DNA from: Salaquimonas sp041736675
GTDB taxonomy: Bacteria; Pseudomonadota; Alphaproteobacteria; Rhizobiales; Rhizobiaceae
DNA length: 64,000 bases
NCBI GenBank assembly: GCA_041736675.1
Contig: JBGSTD010000009.1
Coordinates: 124,001-188,000 of the forward strand
Direction: 5' to 3'
Part shown: positions 17,357 through 24,835 of the stretch, piece after piece
Layout: each line of letters starts with the position of its first letter
How positions within the stretch are numbered: the first letter of the stretch is position 1
Made by a program: the position numbers and the translations under genes
Notes under the pieces: model-generated
What the model saw: the letters and a program-made list of their open reading frames with translations, nothing else
What the model was told of the DNA's origin: nothing
Database searches by the model: none

Positions 17357-18388
17357 ATGACTGCATATAGTTCATCGAAATCTGCAGAAACAGTCATTTC
17401 CATGCCGGACTACAGTGACATAGAAGCCGCGATGGCGCGCATCGAGGGAACTGTAACAAACACCCCTTTGTTGAATTCACCCCTTCTTGATGAGCTCACG
17501 GGCGCAAAAGTCTACCTGAAGGCAGAAACCCTGCAGCGCACCGGATCGTTCAAGTTCCGCGGAGCGTATAATGCCATTTTATGCTTGAGCAATGAGCAGC
17601 GCGCAAAAGGTGTCATGGCCGTTTCTTCAGGCAACCATGCTCAGGGAGTTGCCGAAGCGGCGCGCCTGCTCAGGGTAAAGGCAACTATTATCATGCCCTC
17701 TGATGCGCCAGCAATTAAAGTGGCAAGAACCAGAAGGTCCGGCGCAAATGTCATCTTGTACGATCGGATGCAGGAGGACCGAGATGTACTTGCGGCCGGG
17801 TATTTGGCCAAAAATAACTGCTCTTTTATCCATCCCTATGACAATGAGAATGTAATAGCGGGGCAGGGAACGGCAGGAATTGAATTTTGCTCGACACTGG
17901 TTTCAAAAAAAGAAAATCTTGACGATGTTTTTGTCTGTACTGGTGGCGGTGGTTTGACAGCGGGTATTGCGCTTGCTGTGGCGCATCATTTTCCTGGTGC
18001 GAAAGTCCACTCCTGCGAGCCGGAAGAATTTGATGACTATCGCCTGTCCCTTATCAAAGGCGAGCGGATCAAGAATGAAAAGCAGGGCGGGTCTATCTGT
18101 GATGCCATCGTAACGCCATCGCCCGGCGAGATGAGTTTTGCGATCAATAAAAACCTATTGGGTGACGGTCATGTAGTAAGCGATCAGCAGGCGCTGGATG
18201 CTGTTGCATTTGCATCCAATGAATTAAAGCTGGTTGTTGAACCAGGCGGTGCTGTCGCTTTGGCAGCCCTCATGAAAGCTGGAAGAACCTTTGCCGGAAA
18301 AACCGTGGTCGTGATACTTTCAGGCGGCAACATCGACCCTGAAGTGTTGGCAAAAGCCCTTAAAGCGGGCAGTGGGAACAATGGCTGA
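17357..18388 (+). CDS. threonine/serine dehydratase, PLP-dependent
   Basis: 343-residue fold-type II PLP enzyme converting threonine (or serine) to a 2-oxoacid and ammonia. The PLP lysine lies in the SFKFRGAYNA motif, the phosphate-binding glycine loop is CTGGGGLTAGIA, and SSGNHAQG follows the lysine at the usual distance. There is no C-terminal ACT regulatory domain, so this is the short catabolic form rather than isoleucine-inhibited IlvA. ATG 17357, preceded by AAGGGAAG, is preferred over an upstream in-frame start at 17336. The following MFS gene starts inside its stop region (ATGGCTGA), so the two are translationally coupled. That coupling suggests amino-acid use, but the carrier type does not confirm it. 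Confidence 0.87.
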   Translation: MTAYSSSKSAETVISMPDYSDIEAAMARIEGTVTNTPLLNSPLLDELTGAKVYLKAETLQRTGSFKFRGAYNAILCLSNEQRAKGVMAVSSGNHAQGVAEAARLLRVKATIIMPSDAPAIKVARTRRSGANVILYDRMQEDRDVLAAGYLAKNNCSFIHPYDNENVIAGQGTAGIEFCSTLVSKKENLDDVFVCTGGGGLTAGIALAVAHHFPGAKVHSCEPEEFDDYRLSLIKGERIKNEKQGGSICDAIVTPSPGEMSFAINKNLLGDGHVVSDQQALDAVAFASNELKLVVEPGGAVALAALMKAGRTFAGKTVVVILSGGNIDPEVLAKALKAGSGNNG

Positions 18389-19601
18389 TTTGCACCCAGG
18401 CAATAATGGAAGAGAGCCGGAAAACAGAACTTTCGAGGCTATGCCATCGCTTTTTGGGGCAAGGATGGCGCTCGGTTACTCCATGCAGTTCATTTATGTC
18501 GGTCTGTACTTGCCGTATTTTCCCTTGTGGTTGAAAAGCCGCGATCTGACTTCGTTGGAGATCAGCACGGTACTATCAATGTCTCTTGTGATCAGGGTGC
18601 TTGCATCAGGTCAGGTCATGAGTTTTGCCGATCGGCAAAAAGATCGCGCCAATCTGCTGTCTCTGCTGTATTTCGCTTCCGCGGGAACCATTCTGCTTTA
18701 CCTGCCTGCACATTCATTTTGGCCGATTCTCTTGGTTACACTGCTCTATAATCTGTTCTTCAATCCAGTTCTGCCGCTCCTTGATGCCATAACTCTTTCC
18801 GGAGTGCGCCGCTTCGATGCAGACTACGGCAAAATCAGAATATGGGGATCGGTTGTGTTCATTGCAGCCAATATTGGCGGCGGCATGCTGCTTGTCGGTC
18901 AAAATCCGGATTTCATTCTTTTTGCCTTGTTGGTAGCTATGGCAGCCGGTGCGCTCGTTTCACTTGTGCTTCCAAGAATTGGCAGACGTAATCCATATGT
19001 AAAAAAAGTTGACGCAATAGGTAGAACTTCATTGTTGCGGAACAGGAATTTCCTGATTGTAATGCTTGCTGCAGGATTGGGGCAGGCAAGCCATGCATTT
19101 CTTTATGGCTTCGGTTCGATCCATTGGCAGGCAATAGGTTTTGGCGGGACATTAATCGGAATACTTTGGGCAATCGGCGTTATTGCCGAAATCATTTTGT
19201 TCCAATTTTCAAAGGAAATTCTCCAGCGCATGAACCCGACATCAATGATTGCACTTGGATGTGCAGGGGGTGTGATCCGCTGGATGCTGTTTCCGGTGTT
19301 TGATAGTCAGGTGGCGTTCCTCATTTTGCAGATTCTGCACGGACTAAGTTTTGGAGCGGTTCACATTGGTTCGATGCACTTCATCATGGGATCTGTTCCG
19401 GAGGACAAGTTGGGCGCAGCACAAGGCGTTGGCTATGTGTTGGGCGGCGCGGTCATGGGTCTCGCGGTCTTTCTGTCAGGCCCGATTTATGGGGCAATGG
19501 GAGCCGATGGCTTCTGGTTTATGTCGGGGCTTTGCCTTGTCGCTCTTATATTGTTGTATTTTGCCAAAACTAACCCCAGAGCGCACGAGGCGGAGGCATG
19601 A
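18381..19601 (+). CDS. MFS_1-like transporter coupled to the dehydratase gene
   Basis: 406-residue polytopic membrane protein. The motif ALGYSMQFIYVGLYLPYFPLWLK in helix 1 and DRQKDRANLL after helix 2 fit the MFS_1-like/nucleoside-proton-symporter-related branch (the HcaT, PucC-like and NupG-like group). About twelve hydrophobic segments are visible, with a basic loop near residue 210. The start at ATG 18381 overlaps the stop of the dehydratase gene by 8 nt. A GTG at 18372 is also in frame but would lengthen the overlap without a better ribosome site. Substrate unknown. Its 3' end overlaps the convergent epimerase gene by 32 nt. Confidence 0.83.
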   Translation: MADLHPGNNGREPENRTFEAMPSLFGARMALGYSMQFIYVGLYLPYFPLWLKSRDLTSLEISTVLSMSLVIRVLASGQVMSFADRQKDRANLLSLLYFASAGTILLYLPAHSFWPILLVTLLYNLFFNPVLPLLDAITLSGVRRFDADYGKIRIWGSVVFIAANIGGGMLLVGQNPDFILFALLVAMAAGALVSLVLPRIGRRNPYVKKVDAIGRTSLLRNRNFLIVMLAAGLGQASHAFLYGFGSIHWQAIGFGGTLIGILWAIGVIAEIILFQFSKEILQRMNPTSMIALGCAGGVIRWMLFPVFDSQVAFLILQILHGLSFGAVHIGSMHFIMGSVPEDKLGAAQGVGYVLGGAVMGLAVFLSGPIYGAMGADGFWFMSGLCLVALILLYFAKTNPRAHEAEA

Positions 19602-20559
19602 TGGTGGATTTGTCATAAGGGATCGGCAGTATGCGGTCTTTTGCAAGTAGCAGCGGGCCGTCCAGATCGACAAAATCCGCTCCCTGGGCTAGCAGAAAGG
19701 CAGGCGCCATGGAAAGCGACGTGCTGACCATGCACCCTACCATAATCTTGAAACCCTGAGCCAGCGCATCCTGTTTCAATGCCAGCGCCTCGGTTAATCC
19801 GCCGGATTTATCCAGTTTTATGTTGATACAGTCATAGCGCCTTCGTAGGGTTGCCAACTCATTGCGAGTATGCAGGCTTTCATCAGCGCATACCGGAACA
19901 AGCCTTGTCAGGTTTTCAAGCATTGCGTCGGCGTTTGCAGGAAGGGGTTGTTCAATCAGGGCAGCCCCGATAGACTGAGCCGTCGCCATATAAATTTCTA
20001 ATGTTGATCCGGTCCAGGCTTCGTTCGCATCGAGGATCAATTCGGCATGTGGTACGGCCTCACGCACAGCAATCATTCGCTCAATATCGCCGTCGCCACC
20101 CAATTTTACTTTCAAAAGACGCATATCCAAAGCTTCCAGACAGTCCTGCGCCATCTTTTCCGGCGTTCCAAGGCTGATTGTAAAGGCAGTGGTCAGGTTG
20201 TGGGGCTTTTCCATTCCGGCCAGTTGCCAGACAGGTTTGCCACTTTTCTTGGCCTCAAGATCCCACAACGCACAATCCAGAGCATTGCGTGCCGCTCCCG
20301 CTGGCATCAGTTTTTGCAGGACTTCGCTGTTTACGCCTGTTTCGATAACCTCCTTAACTGCCGCAAGTTGCTCAGAAACGCTTTCAATGGTTTCGTTGTA
20401 GCGGGCATAGGGAACGCACTCACCAACTCCCGAGAACCCGCCGCTTTCGAGGGTCAGTTTGATAACCTTGGCGATAGTCCGTGCACCGCGTGAGATTACA
20501 AAACTGCCGGATATTGGCCAATCTTCCGGCTCGAAACTCATTCTTGTGACTGTGTTCAT
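19570..20559 (-). CDS. dipeptide epimerase (L-Ala-D/L-Glu epimerase type)
   Basis: 329-residue enolase-superfamily enzyme of the muconate-lactonising subgroup. The two-lysine acid/base pair is present: K150-V-K152 (LLKVKLGGDGD) and the lysine of IKLDKSGG (248-254). Metal ligands are D177 (ILDANE), E203 (LIEQP) and D226 (CADES). The C-terminal CMVSTSLSMAPAFLLAQG block, followed by FVDLDGPLLL, is typical of dipeptide epimerases, which recycle L-Ala-D-Glu from murein peptides. The exact dipeptide specificity is not readable. Start ATG 20559 has GGAAAA upstream. A separate mandelate-racemase-type paralogue is at 4518-5660. Confidence 0.85.
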   Translation of the reverse strand: MNTVTRMSFEPEDWPISGSFVISRGARTIAKVIKLTLESGGFSGVGECVPYARYNETIESVSEQLAAVKEVIETGVNSEVLQKLMPAGAARNALDCALWDLEAKKSGKPVWQLAGMEKPHNLTTAFTISLGTPEKMAQDCLEALDMRLLKVKLGGDGDIERMIAVREAVPHAELILDANEAWTGSTLEIYMATAQSIGAALIEQPLPANADAMLENLTRLVPVCADESLHTRNELATLRRRYDCINIKLDKSGGLTEALALKQDALAQGFKIMVGCMVSTSLSMAPAFLLAQGADFVDLDGPLLLAKDRILPIPYDKSTIMPPPRALWG

Positions 20560-20711
20560 TTTGCATTTTCCAAAACATAACTACTCAAAATATCAACTCA
20601 CTGGTGGCAAGTCCGACATAAAGGTGTAAAAGCTTTTCCAGAAGTCTGTTCAAGAAACAACCGTTTTTATGGCTTGATAAAAGTTATGCAACCAACCCGG
20701 CATGAACAACA

Positions 20712-21890
20712 ATGAACGTCCACAAAGGACAGATTGCAAGAACCCGGTCAGGTAAAAACGGGGAAGCATTTCTTGAGGTGAAATCAAGCGATGACGGAAT
20801 TGTTGTGCACCCCAAAGGAAATTGGGTAATTTCAGACATAGTACGTCCTGACAGCGAAATAACAGCGATCGAAAAAACTGCCTCGACAGCCCAAAAACTT
20901 GAAATCAATCTGTCAGGTATAAGCAGTCTTGATACGTCTGGCGCTTGGTTGATTTCCCGGCTTTACCGAAACTGGCAGGATGCCGGTGGTCAGGTTTCGA
21001 TCACTCATCCCTCAGACTATGCCCGTCAATTGTTACAGGCGGTATCGGTGCCAAGAGAGCATTTGGCAAGTCCGAAAGTGTTGGGAAATCCTTTGGTCAG
21101 AATGGCCGAAAATCTTGGCAAACTGGTCAGCAATGTCAAAATCGATACGGTAATGTCGATGAATATAATCGGCTCCGCCATCCGTGGCCCGCAGATGAAA
21201 TCAGGGCGCCACGGCGGAGTGCGACCGATTTCTATTATCCACCATATTGACAGGATGGGTATTAGGGCTGTTCCGATCATCATGTTGATGTCATTTTTGA
21301 TTGGCGCGATCATAGCCCAGCAAAGTGCCTTTCAGCTTCGCTTTTTCGGGCTTGAGGTATGGTCCGTCGATCTCGTCGGTGTCTTGCTCTTGCGTGAGGT
21401 TGGTGTGCTTTTGACAGCAATCATGATTGCAGGCCGTTCAGGCAGTGCAATGACTGCCGAGATAGGCTCCATGAAAATGCGAGAGGAAGTTGATGCGCTG
21501 ACAGTAATCGGTTTGAACCCGATCGGAGTATTGATATTCCCTCGTCTGGTTGCCCTGACGATTTCTCTTCCGCTGCTGACTTTCCTCGCCAATATTGCCG
21601 CTCTTGCGGGAGCCGCTCTGGTGTTGAGATTTTATTCAGATGTCAGCTTGTCGGATTTCATATTGCGGCTACGGAGCGCCATCGATTTGTCGACAGTATT
21701 TTCCGGAATGATCAAGGCGCCATTCATGGCAATGATCATCGGCGTGATGGCGGCGGTTGAAGGAATGAAAGTTGAAGGCAGCGCAGAAAGTCTGGGCAGA
21801 AGAACGACCGCGGCAGTGGTCAAGGCCATCTTTTTTGTTATCGTTGTCGACGGACTTTTTGCAATTTTCTACGCCGCAATAGATTATTGA
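20712..21890 (+). CDS. mlaE: MlaE-type lipid transporter permease with N-terminal STAS domain
   Basis: 392-residue inner-membrane permease of an MCE/Mla-type phospholipid transport system. Residues about 1-120 form a STAS-like domain (ISSLDTSGAWLISRLYRNW) fused in front. The permease core follows, with IDRMGIRAVPIIMLMSFLIG, LLREVGVLLTAIMIAGRSGS and EEVDALTVIGLNPIG, the strongly conserved MlaE signature. In E. coli the STAS partner MlaB is a separate protein; the fused arrangement is common in alphaproteobacteria. It heads the operon mlaE-mlaF-mlaD-lipoprotein, with 7, 6 and 37-nt gaps. Direction of lipid transport cannot be inferred from sequence. Confidence 0.92.
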   Translation: MNVHKGQIARTRSGKNGEAFLEVKSSDDGIVVHPKGNWVISDIVRPDSEITAIEKTASTAQKLEINLSGISSLDTSGAWLISRLYRNWQDAGGQVSITHPSDYARQLLQAVSVPREHLASPKVLGNPLVRMAENLGKLVSNVKIDTVMSMNIIGSAIRGPQMKSGRHGGVRPISIIHHIDRMGIRAVPIIMLMSFLIGAIIAQQSAFQLRFFGLEVWSVDLVGVLLLREVGVLLTAIMIAGRSGSAMTAEIGSMKMREEVDALTVIGLNPIGVLIFPRLVALTISLPLLTFLANIAALAGAALVLRFYSDVSLSDFILRLRSAIDLSTVFSGMIKAPFMAMIIGVMAAVEGMKVEGSAESLGRRTTAAVVKAIFFVIVVDGLFAIFYAAIDY

Positions 21891-21897
21891 GACGCCA

Positions 21898-22722
21898 ATG
21901 ACCCAATCCGGCCCAAATCTCGCAACAAATATTGATCAGCATGAAGAAAATCGTGAGATTGTCCTTTCTGCACACGGTGTCAACGTTTCCTTTGGTGAGA
22001 AGCAAATCCTGAAAGACCTCGATATCGAAGTCTATCGTGGAGAGATTTTGGGATTTGTAGGCGCATCAGGTTCAGGCAAGTCTGTACTGATGCGTGCCAT
22101 CTTGGGCCTAAACAAGAAGCAGTCAGGGACCATTCGGTTGTTTGGAGAAGACTATCTTGGTGCCGATGATGCCAGCCGGTTTCTACTTGATCAACGCATC
22201 GGTGTCATGTTTCAACAGGGCGCGCTGTTTTCCTCGCTCAGCGTTCTCGATAATATTCAGGTTCCCATGCGCGAATATCTGGATCTGCCCGCCAATCTGA
22301 TGGAGGAACTTGCCAGGGTAAAGCTCGATCTCGTCGGCTTGTCCCAGGACGCGGCGCACAAACTGCCGTCGCAATTGTCTGGTGGCATGATCAAACGTGC
22401 AGCGCTTGCCAGGTCATTGGCCCTCGACCCCGAACTGGTATTTCTGGATGAACCGACTTCGGGCCTAGATCCAATCGGTGCTGCGGATTTTGATGAACTG
22501 ATCGTGACACTGAGGGATACGCTTGGGCTGACCGTCTATATGGTAACTCACGATCTCGACAGTCTGTTTTCCGTGTGTGACCGGATTGCCGTTCTGGCAG
22601 AAAAAAGGGTGCTTGTGGCGGGAGATTTGGCTACAATGCTTGCATCAGAGCATGAATGGGTGCAGTCCTACTTCCGGGGAAAAAGGGCACGCCAGATCGT
22701 TCATCAAGGCGCAACCGGGTAA
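21898..22722 (+). CDS. mlaF: MlaF-type ABC transporter ATPase
   Basis: 274-residue ATPase powering the Mla-type system. Walker A GASGSGKS (55-62), signature LSGGMIKRAALARSL, Walker B LVFLDEPTSGLDP and switch histidine MVTHDLDSL are all intact. The methionine in LSGGM and the GVMFQQGALFSSLSV Q-loop are typical of MlaF. The first 20 residues are a variable acidic extension. It lies 7 nt after the permease gene and 6 nt before the MCE-protein gene, indicating one transcript. Confidence 0.94.
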   Translation: MTQSGPNLATNIDQHEENREIVLSAHGVNVSFGEKQILKDLDIEVYRGEILGFVGASGSGKSVLMRAILGLNKKQSGTIRLFGEDYLGADDASRFLLDQRIGVMFQQGALFSSLSVLDNIQVPMREYLDLPANLMEELARVKLDLVGLSQDAAHKLPSQLSGGMIKRAALARSLALDPELVFLDEPTSGLDPIGAADFDELIVTLRDTLGLTVYMVTHDLDSLFSVCDRIAVLAEKRVLVAGDLATMLASEHEWVQSYFRGKRARQIVHQGATG

Positions 22723-22728
22723 GGATGT

Positions 22729-24096
22729 ATGGAAACCAGGGCAAACTATGTAGCAGTAGGTTTTTTCACAATGTTTGTGATTATGGCCAGTTTTGCCTTC
22801 ATTTATTGGGTTGCCAAGCTCGATGGTTCCGTTCCCCAGCGGCCTATCAATGTCCGCATCGTTGGTGCTGTCACGGGTTTGTCTGCCGGTAGCGAGGTGC
22901 ATTTTAACGGCATCAAGGTCGGTCAGGTTAATCGCGTTGTATTCAATCAGGATGATCCGCGTGAAGTGTTTGCTCTTGCGGAGATCAATGAGGATACGCC
23001 TGTCCGCGCAGATACCACCGCAACAATCGGCTCGCAAGGTCTGACCGGAGTGGCCTACATATCGCTCAAGGGCGGAACAAGGGATGCGCAATCCTTGTTT
23101 GCAACTGGCATTGACGGAGCCCCGCCGATCATCAACGCGCGACCGTCGGCGGTTGCCGATATTCTTGAAACCGTTCGCGATGTTTCCACAAAAGCCAATG
23201 ACACGCTGAGTACGCTGAAAGCTTTTGTCGAGGAAAACCGGGGACCCGTATCGTCGACTGTGAAAAATGTTGAAACCTTCTCGCAGGCTCTGGCAAAAAA
23301 TGCTGAGGGCGTAGACAAGTTTCTAAACAGTGCTTCGGAAATTGGTGTCTCTTTGTCAGCTCTTGGTGAAAAGATGGATGGCACAATCAAGGGGCTTGAA
23401 AAAATAGTCAGCGCGGTTGATGCGGAGAAGGTCAAAAATACGGTTGATAATGTTGAGGCGTTTTCTTCGGACCTGCGCAAAGGTGGAGCAAAAGTTGATG
23501 CGCTGCTCGTCTCGGTCGACAAGGTTGCTACCGAACTTCAGGCATTTTCAACAAATCTGAACGCCAGTTTGAAGAAATTTGATACTGTGGTTGGCGCTGT
23601 AGACGCGGCATCTGTGAAGAAAACGATCGCTGACATCAGTGAAACCGCCTCTGGAGCCAAGCAATTGGTGGCCGATGCCCGCGGTGTCACAAGCGCGCTT
23701 TCGGAGAAGAAGGATGATATTTCGGCAATCGTAGCCAATGCAAAGGAAATGACAGACCGGTTGAACGAATCCTCCAAGCGCGTCGATGGCGTATTGGTAA
23801 AACTCGATGGTTTCCTCGGCTCGGAAGGCACAGGGGATATAGCAAAGGATGTCCGTGAAACGCTGGCAGATTTCCGCAAGGTTGCGGCCACCTTGCAGTC
23901 CTCCATAACGAATGTTTCCAGTGGTCTTTCAAAATTCACCAATACCGGCCTTGGGGATGTGCAGGCATTGATCGGGGATGCCAGGCGTTCGGTTAGCCGC
24001 ATTGACAGGGTGGTTGGGGAAATTGAACGGGATCCGCAAAAATTTCTCTTTGGAAAATCAGAAGTGAAAACGTATAACGGGCGTCCAAAACGTTGA
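22729..24096 (+). CDS. mlaD: MlaD-type MCE substrate-binding protein with long helical tail
   Basis: 455-residue periplasmic protein anchored by an N-terminal helix (YVAVGFFTMFVIMASFAFIYWV). The MCE domain covers about 38-120 (INVRIVGAVTGLSAGSEV, FNGIKVGQV, ATIGSQGLTGVAYISL). The remaining 330 residues are almost entirely amphipathic helix with few prolines, much longer than the single-domain E. coli MlaD. They resemble the extended tails of PqiB/Mce-type proteins that form needles or tunnels across the periplasm. The end, RDPQKFLFGK, is conserved in alphaproteobacterial members. Partners are the flanking permease, ATPase and outer-membrane-type lipoprotein genes. Confidence 0.9.
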   Translation: METRANYVAVGFFTMFVIMASFAFIYWVAKLDGSVPQRPINVRIVGAVTGLSAGSEVHFNGIKVGQVNRVVFNQDDPREVFALAEINEDTPVRADTTATIGSQGLTGVAYISLKGGTRDAQSLFATGIDGAPPIINARPSAVADILETVRDVSTKANDTLSTLKAFVEENRGPVSSTVKNVETFSQALAKNAEGVDKFLNSASEIGVSLSALGEKMDGTIKGLEKIVSAVDAEKVKNTVDNVEAFSSDLRKGGAKVDALLVSVDKVATELQAFSTNLNASLKKFDTVVGAVDAASVKKTIADISETASGAKQLVADARGVTSALSEKKDDISAIVANAKEMTDRLNESSKRVDGVLVKLDGFLGSEGTGDIAKDVRETLADFRKVAATLQSSITNVSSGLSKFTNTGLGDVQALIGDARRSVSRIDRVVGEIERDPQKFLFGKSEVKTYNGRPKR

Positions 24097-24133
24097 ATAG
24101 CGTTTTGCATGATAGGCTGGGTAAGTGATTGTA

Positions 24134-24751
24134 ATGAAGTTTAGCAAAAAACTTTTAGGCTCTTATTTGGGCACCTGTGTGCTGGCTGCCGCGCTTTCAG
24201 TGTCGGGTTGCACATCGCTGATACCCGCCGTACCGGCAAACACATACGATTTGTCTGCCCCGAGGTCTTTCCCGGACCTCAAGGGAAGTACGAAGGCTCA
24301 GATACTTATTCTGGAGCCATCTGCTCTCAAGGTCCTCGACAGTCAGGAGATTGTTGTCAAACCGTCGGCTGCGGAAATCGAATATCTTGCCAAATCCCAA
24401 TGGAGCGACAGGCTGCCCAAACTTGTGCAGGCAAAGCTGATTGAAACTTTTGAAAACACCAATCGCGTTCGTGCTGTTGCAAAACCGGGCGAGGGACTGG
24501 TCATCGACTATCAGGTAGTCAGCGATATCCGCTCTTTTGAGGCAGATGTTGAAGGCGCAACAAAGGTCGCAAAAGTTTCAATCTCGGTAAAGTTGGTAAG
24601 CGACAGAACAGGCACCGTTGTGCGCACCAAGGTGTTCAGCGAAACCGCACCTTTGTCCGGCACTGGTAGCCTGGATATAGTCCTTGGTCTGGATAAGGCT
24701 TTTGACGAAGTAGCCCGTCAAATTGTTGTCTGGACGTTTTCAGGGATCTGA
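24134..24751 (+). CDS. ABC-type transport auxiliary lipoprotein (PqiC-like)
   Basis: 205-residue lipoprotein belonging to the ABC_trans_aux family that accompanies MCE systems. Signal peptide and lipobox are clear: KLLGSYLGTCVLAAALSVSGC, with the acylated cysteine near residue 27. The body has the alternating pattern of this family, including ILEPSALKVLDSQEIVVKPS, WSDRLPKLVQAKLIETFEN and DYQVVSDIRSFEAD. ATG 24134 is preferred to the in-frame GTG 24125. It is the last gene of the Mla-type operon, probably an outer-membrane partner of the helical MlaD tail. A strong terminator follows 29 nt after the stop. Confidence 0.88.
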   Translation: MKFSKKLLGSYLGTCVLAAALSVSGCTSLIPAVPANTYDLSAPRSFPDLKGSTKAQILILEPSALKVLDSQEIVVKPSAAEIEYLAKSQWSDRLPKLVQAKLIETFENTNRVRAVAKPGEGLVIDYQVVSDIRSFEADVEGATKVAKVSISVKLVSDRTGTVVRTKVFSETAPLSGTGSLDIVLGLDKAFDEVARQIVVWTFSGI

Positions 24752-24779
24752 TTTCACTACCCGATCATGCAAACCGCCA

Positions 24780-24810
24780 AAAAGCTGCCCCGGTTCTCGT
24801 GGCAGCTTTT
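24780..24810. terminator. bidirectional intrinsic terminator between the Mla operon and the GPR-like gene
   Basis: Perfect 10-bp stem AAAAGCTGCC/GGCAGCTTTT around an 11-nt loop. The stem itself supplies the T-tract in both directions, and TATATTTTG follows on the plus strand. It serves the rightward Mla-type operon and the leftward giant coiled-coil gene, whose stop is at 24836. Confidence 0.85.
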
Positions 24811-24835
24811 ATATTTTGTACCCTAGGATCCGACT

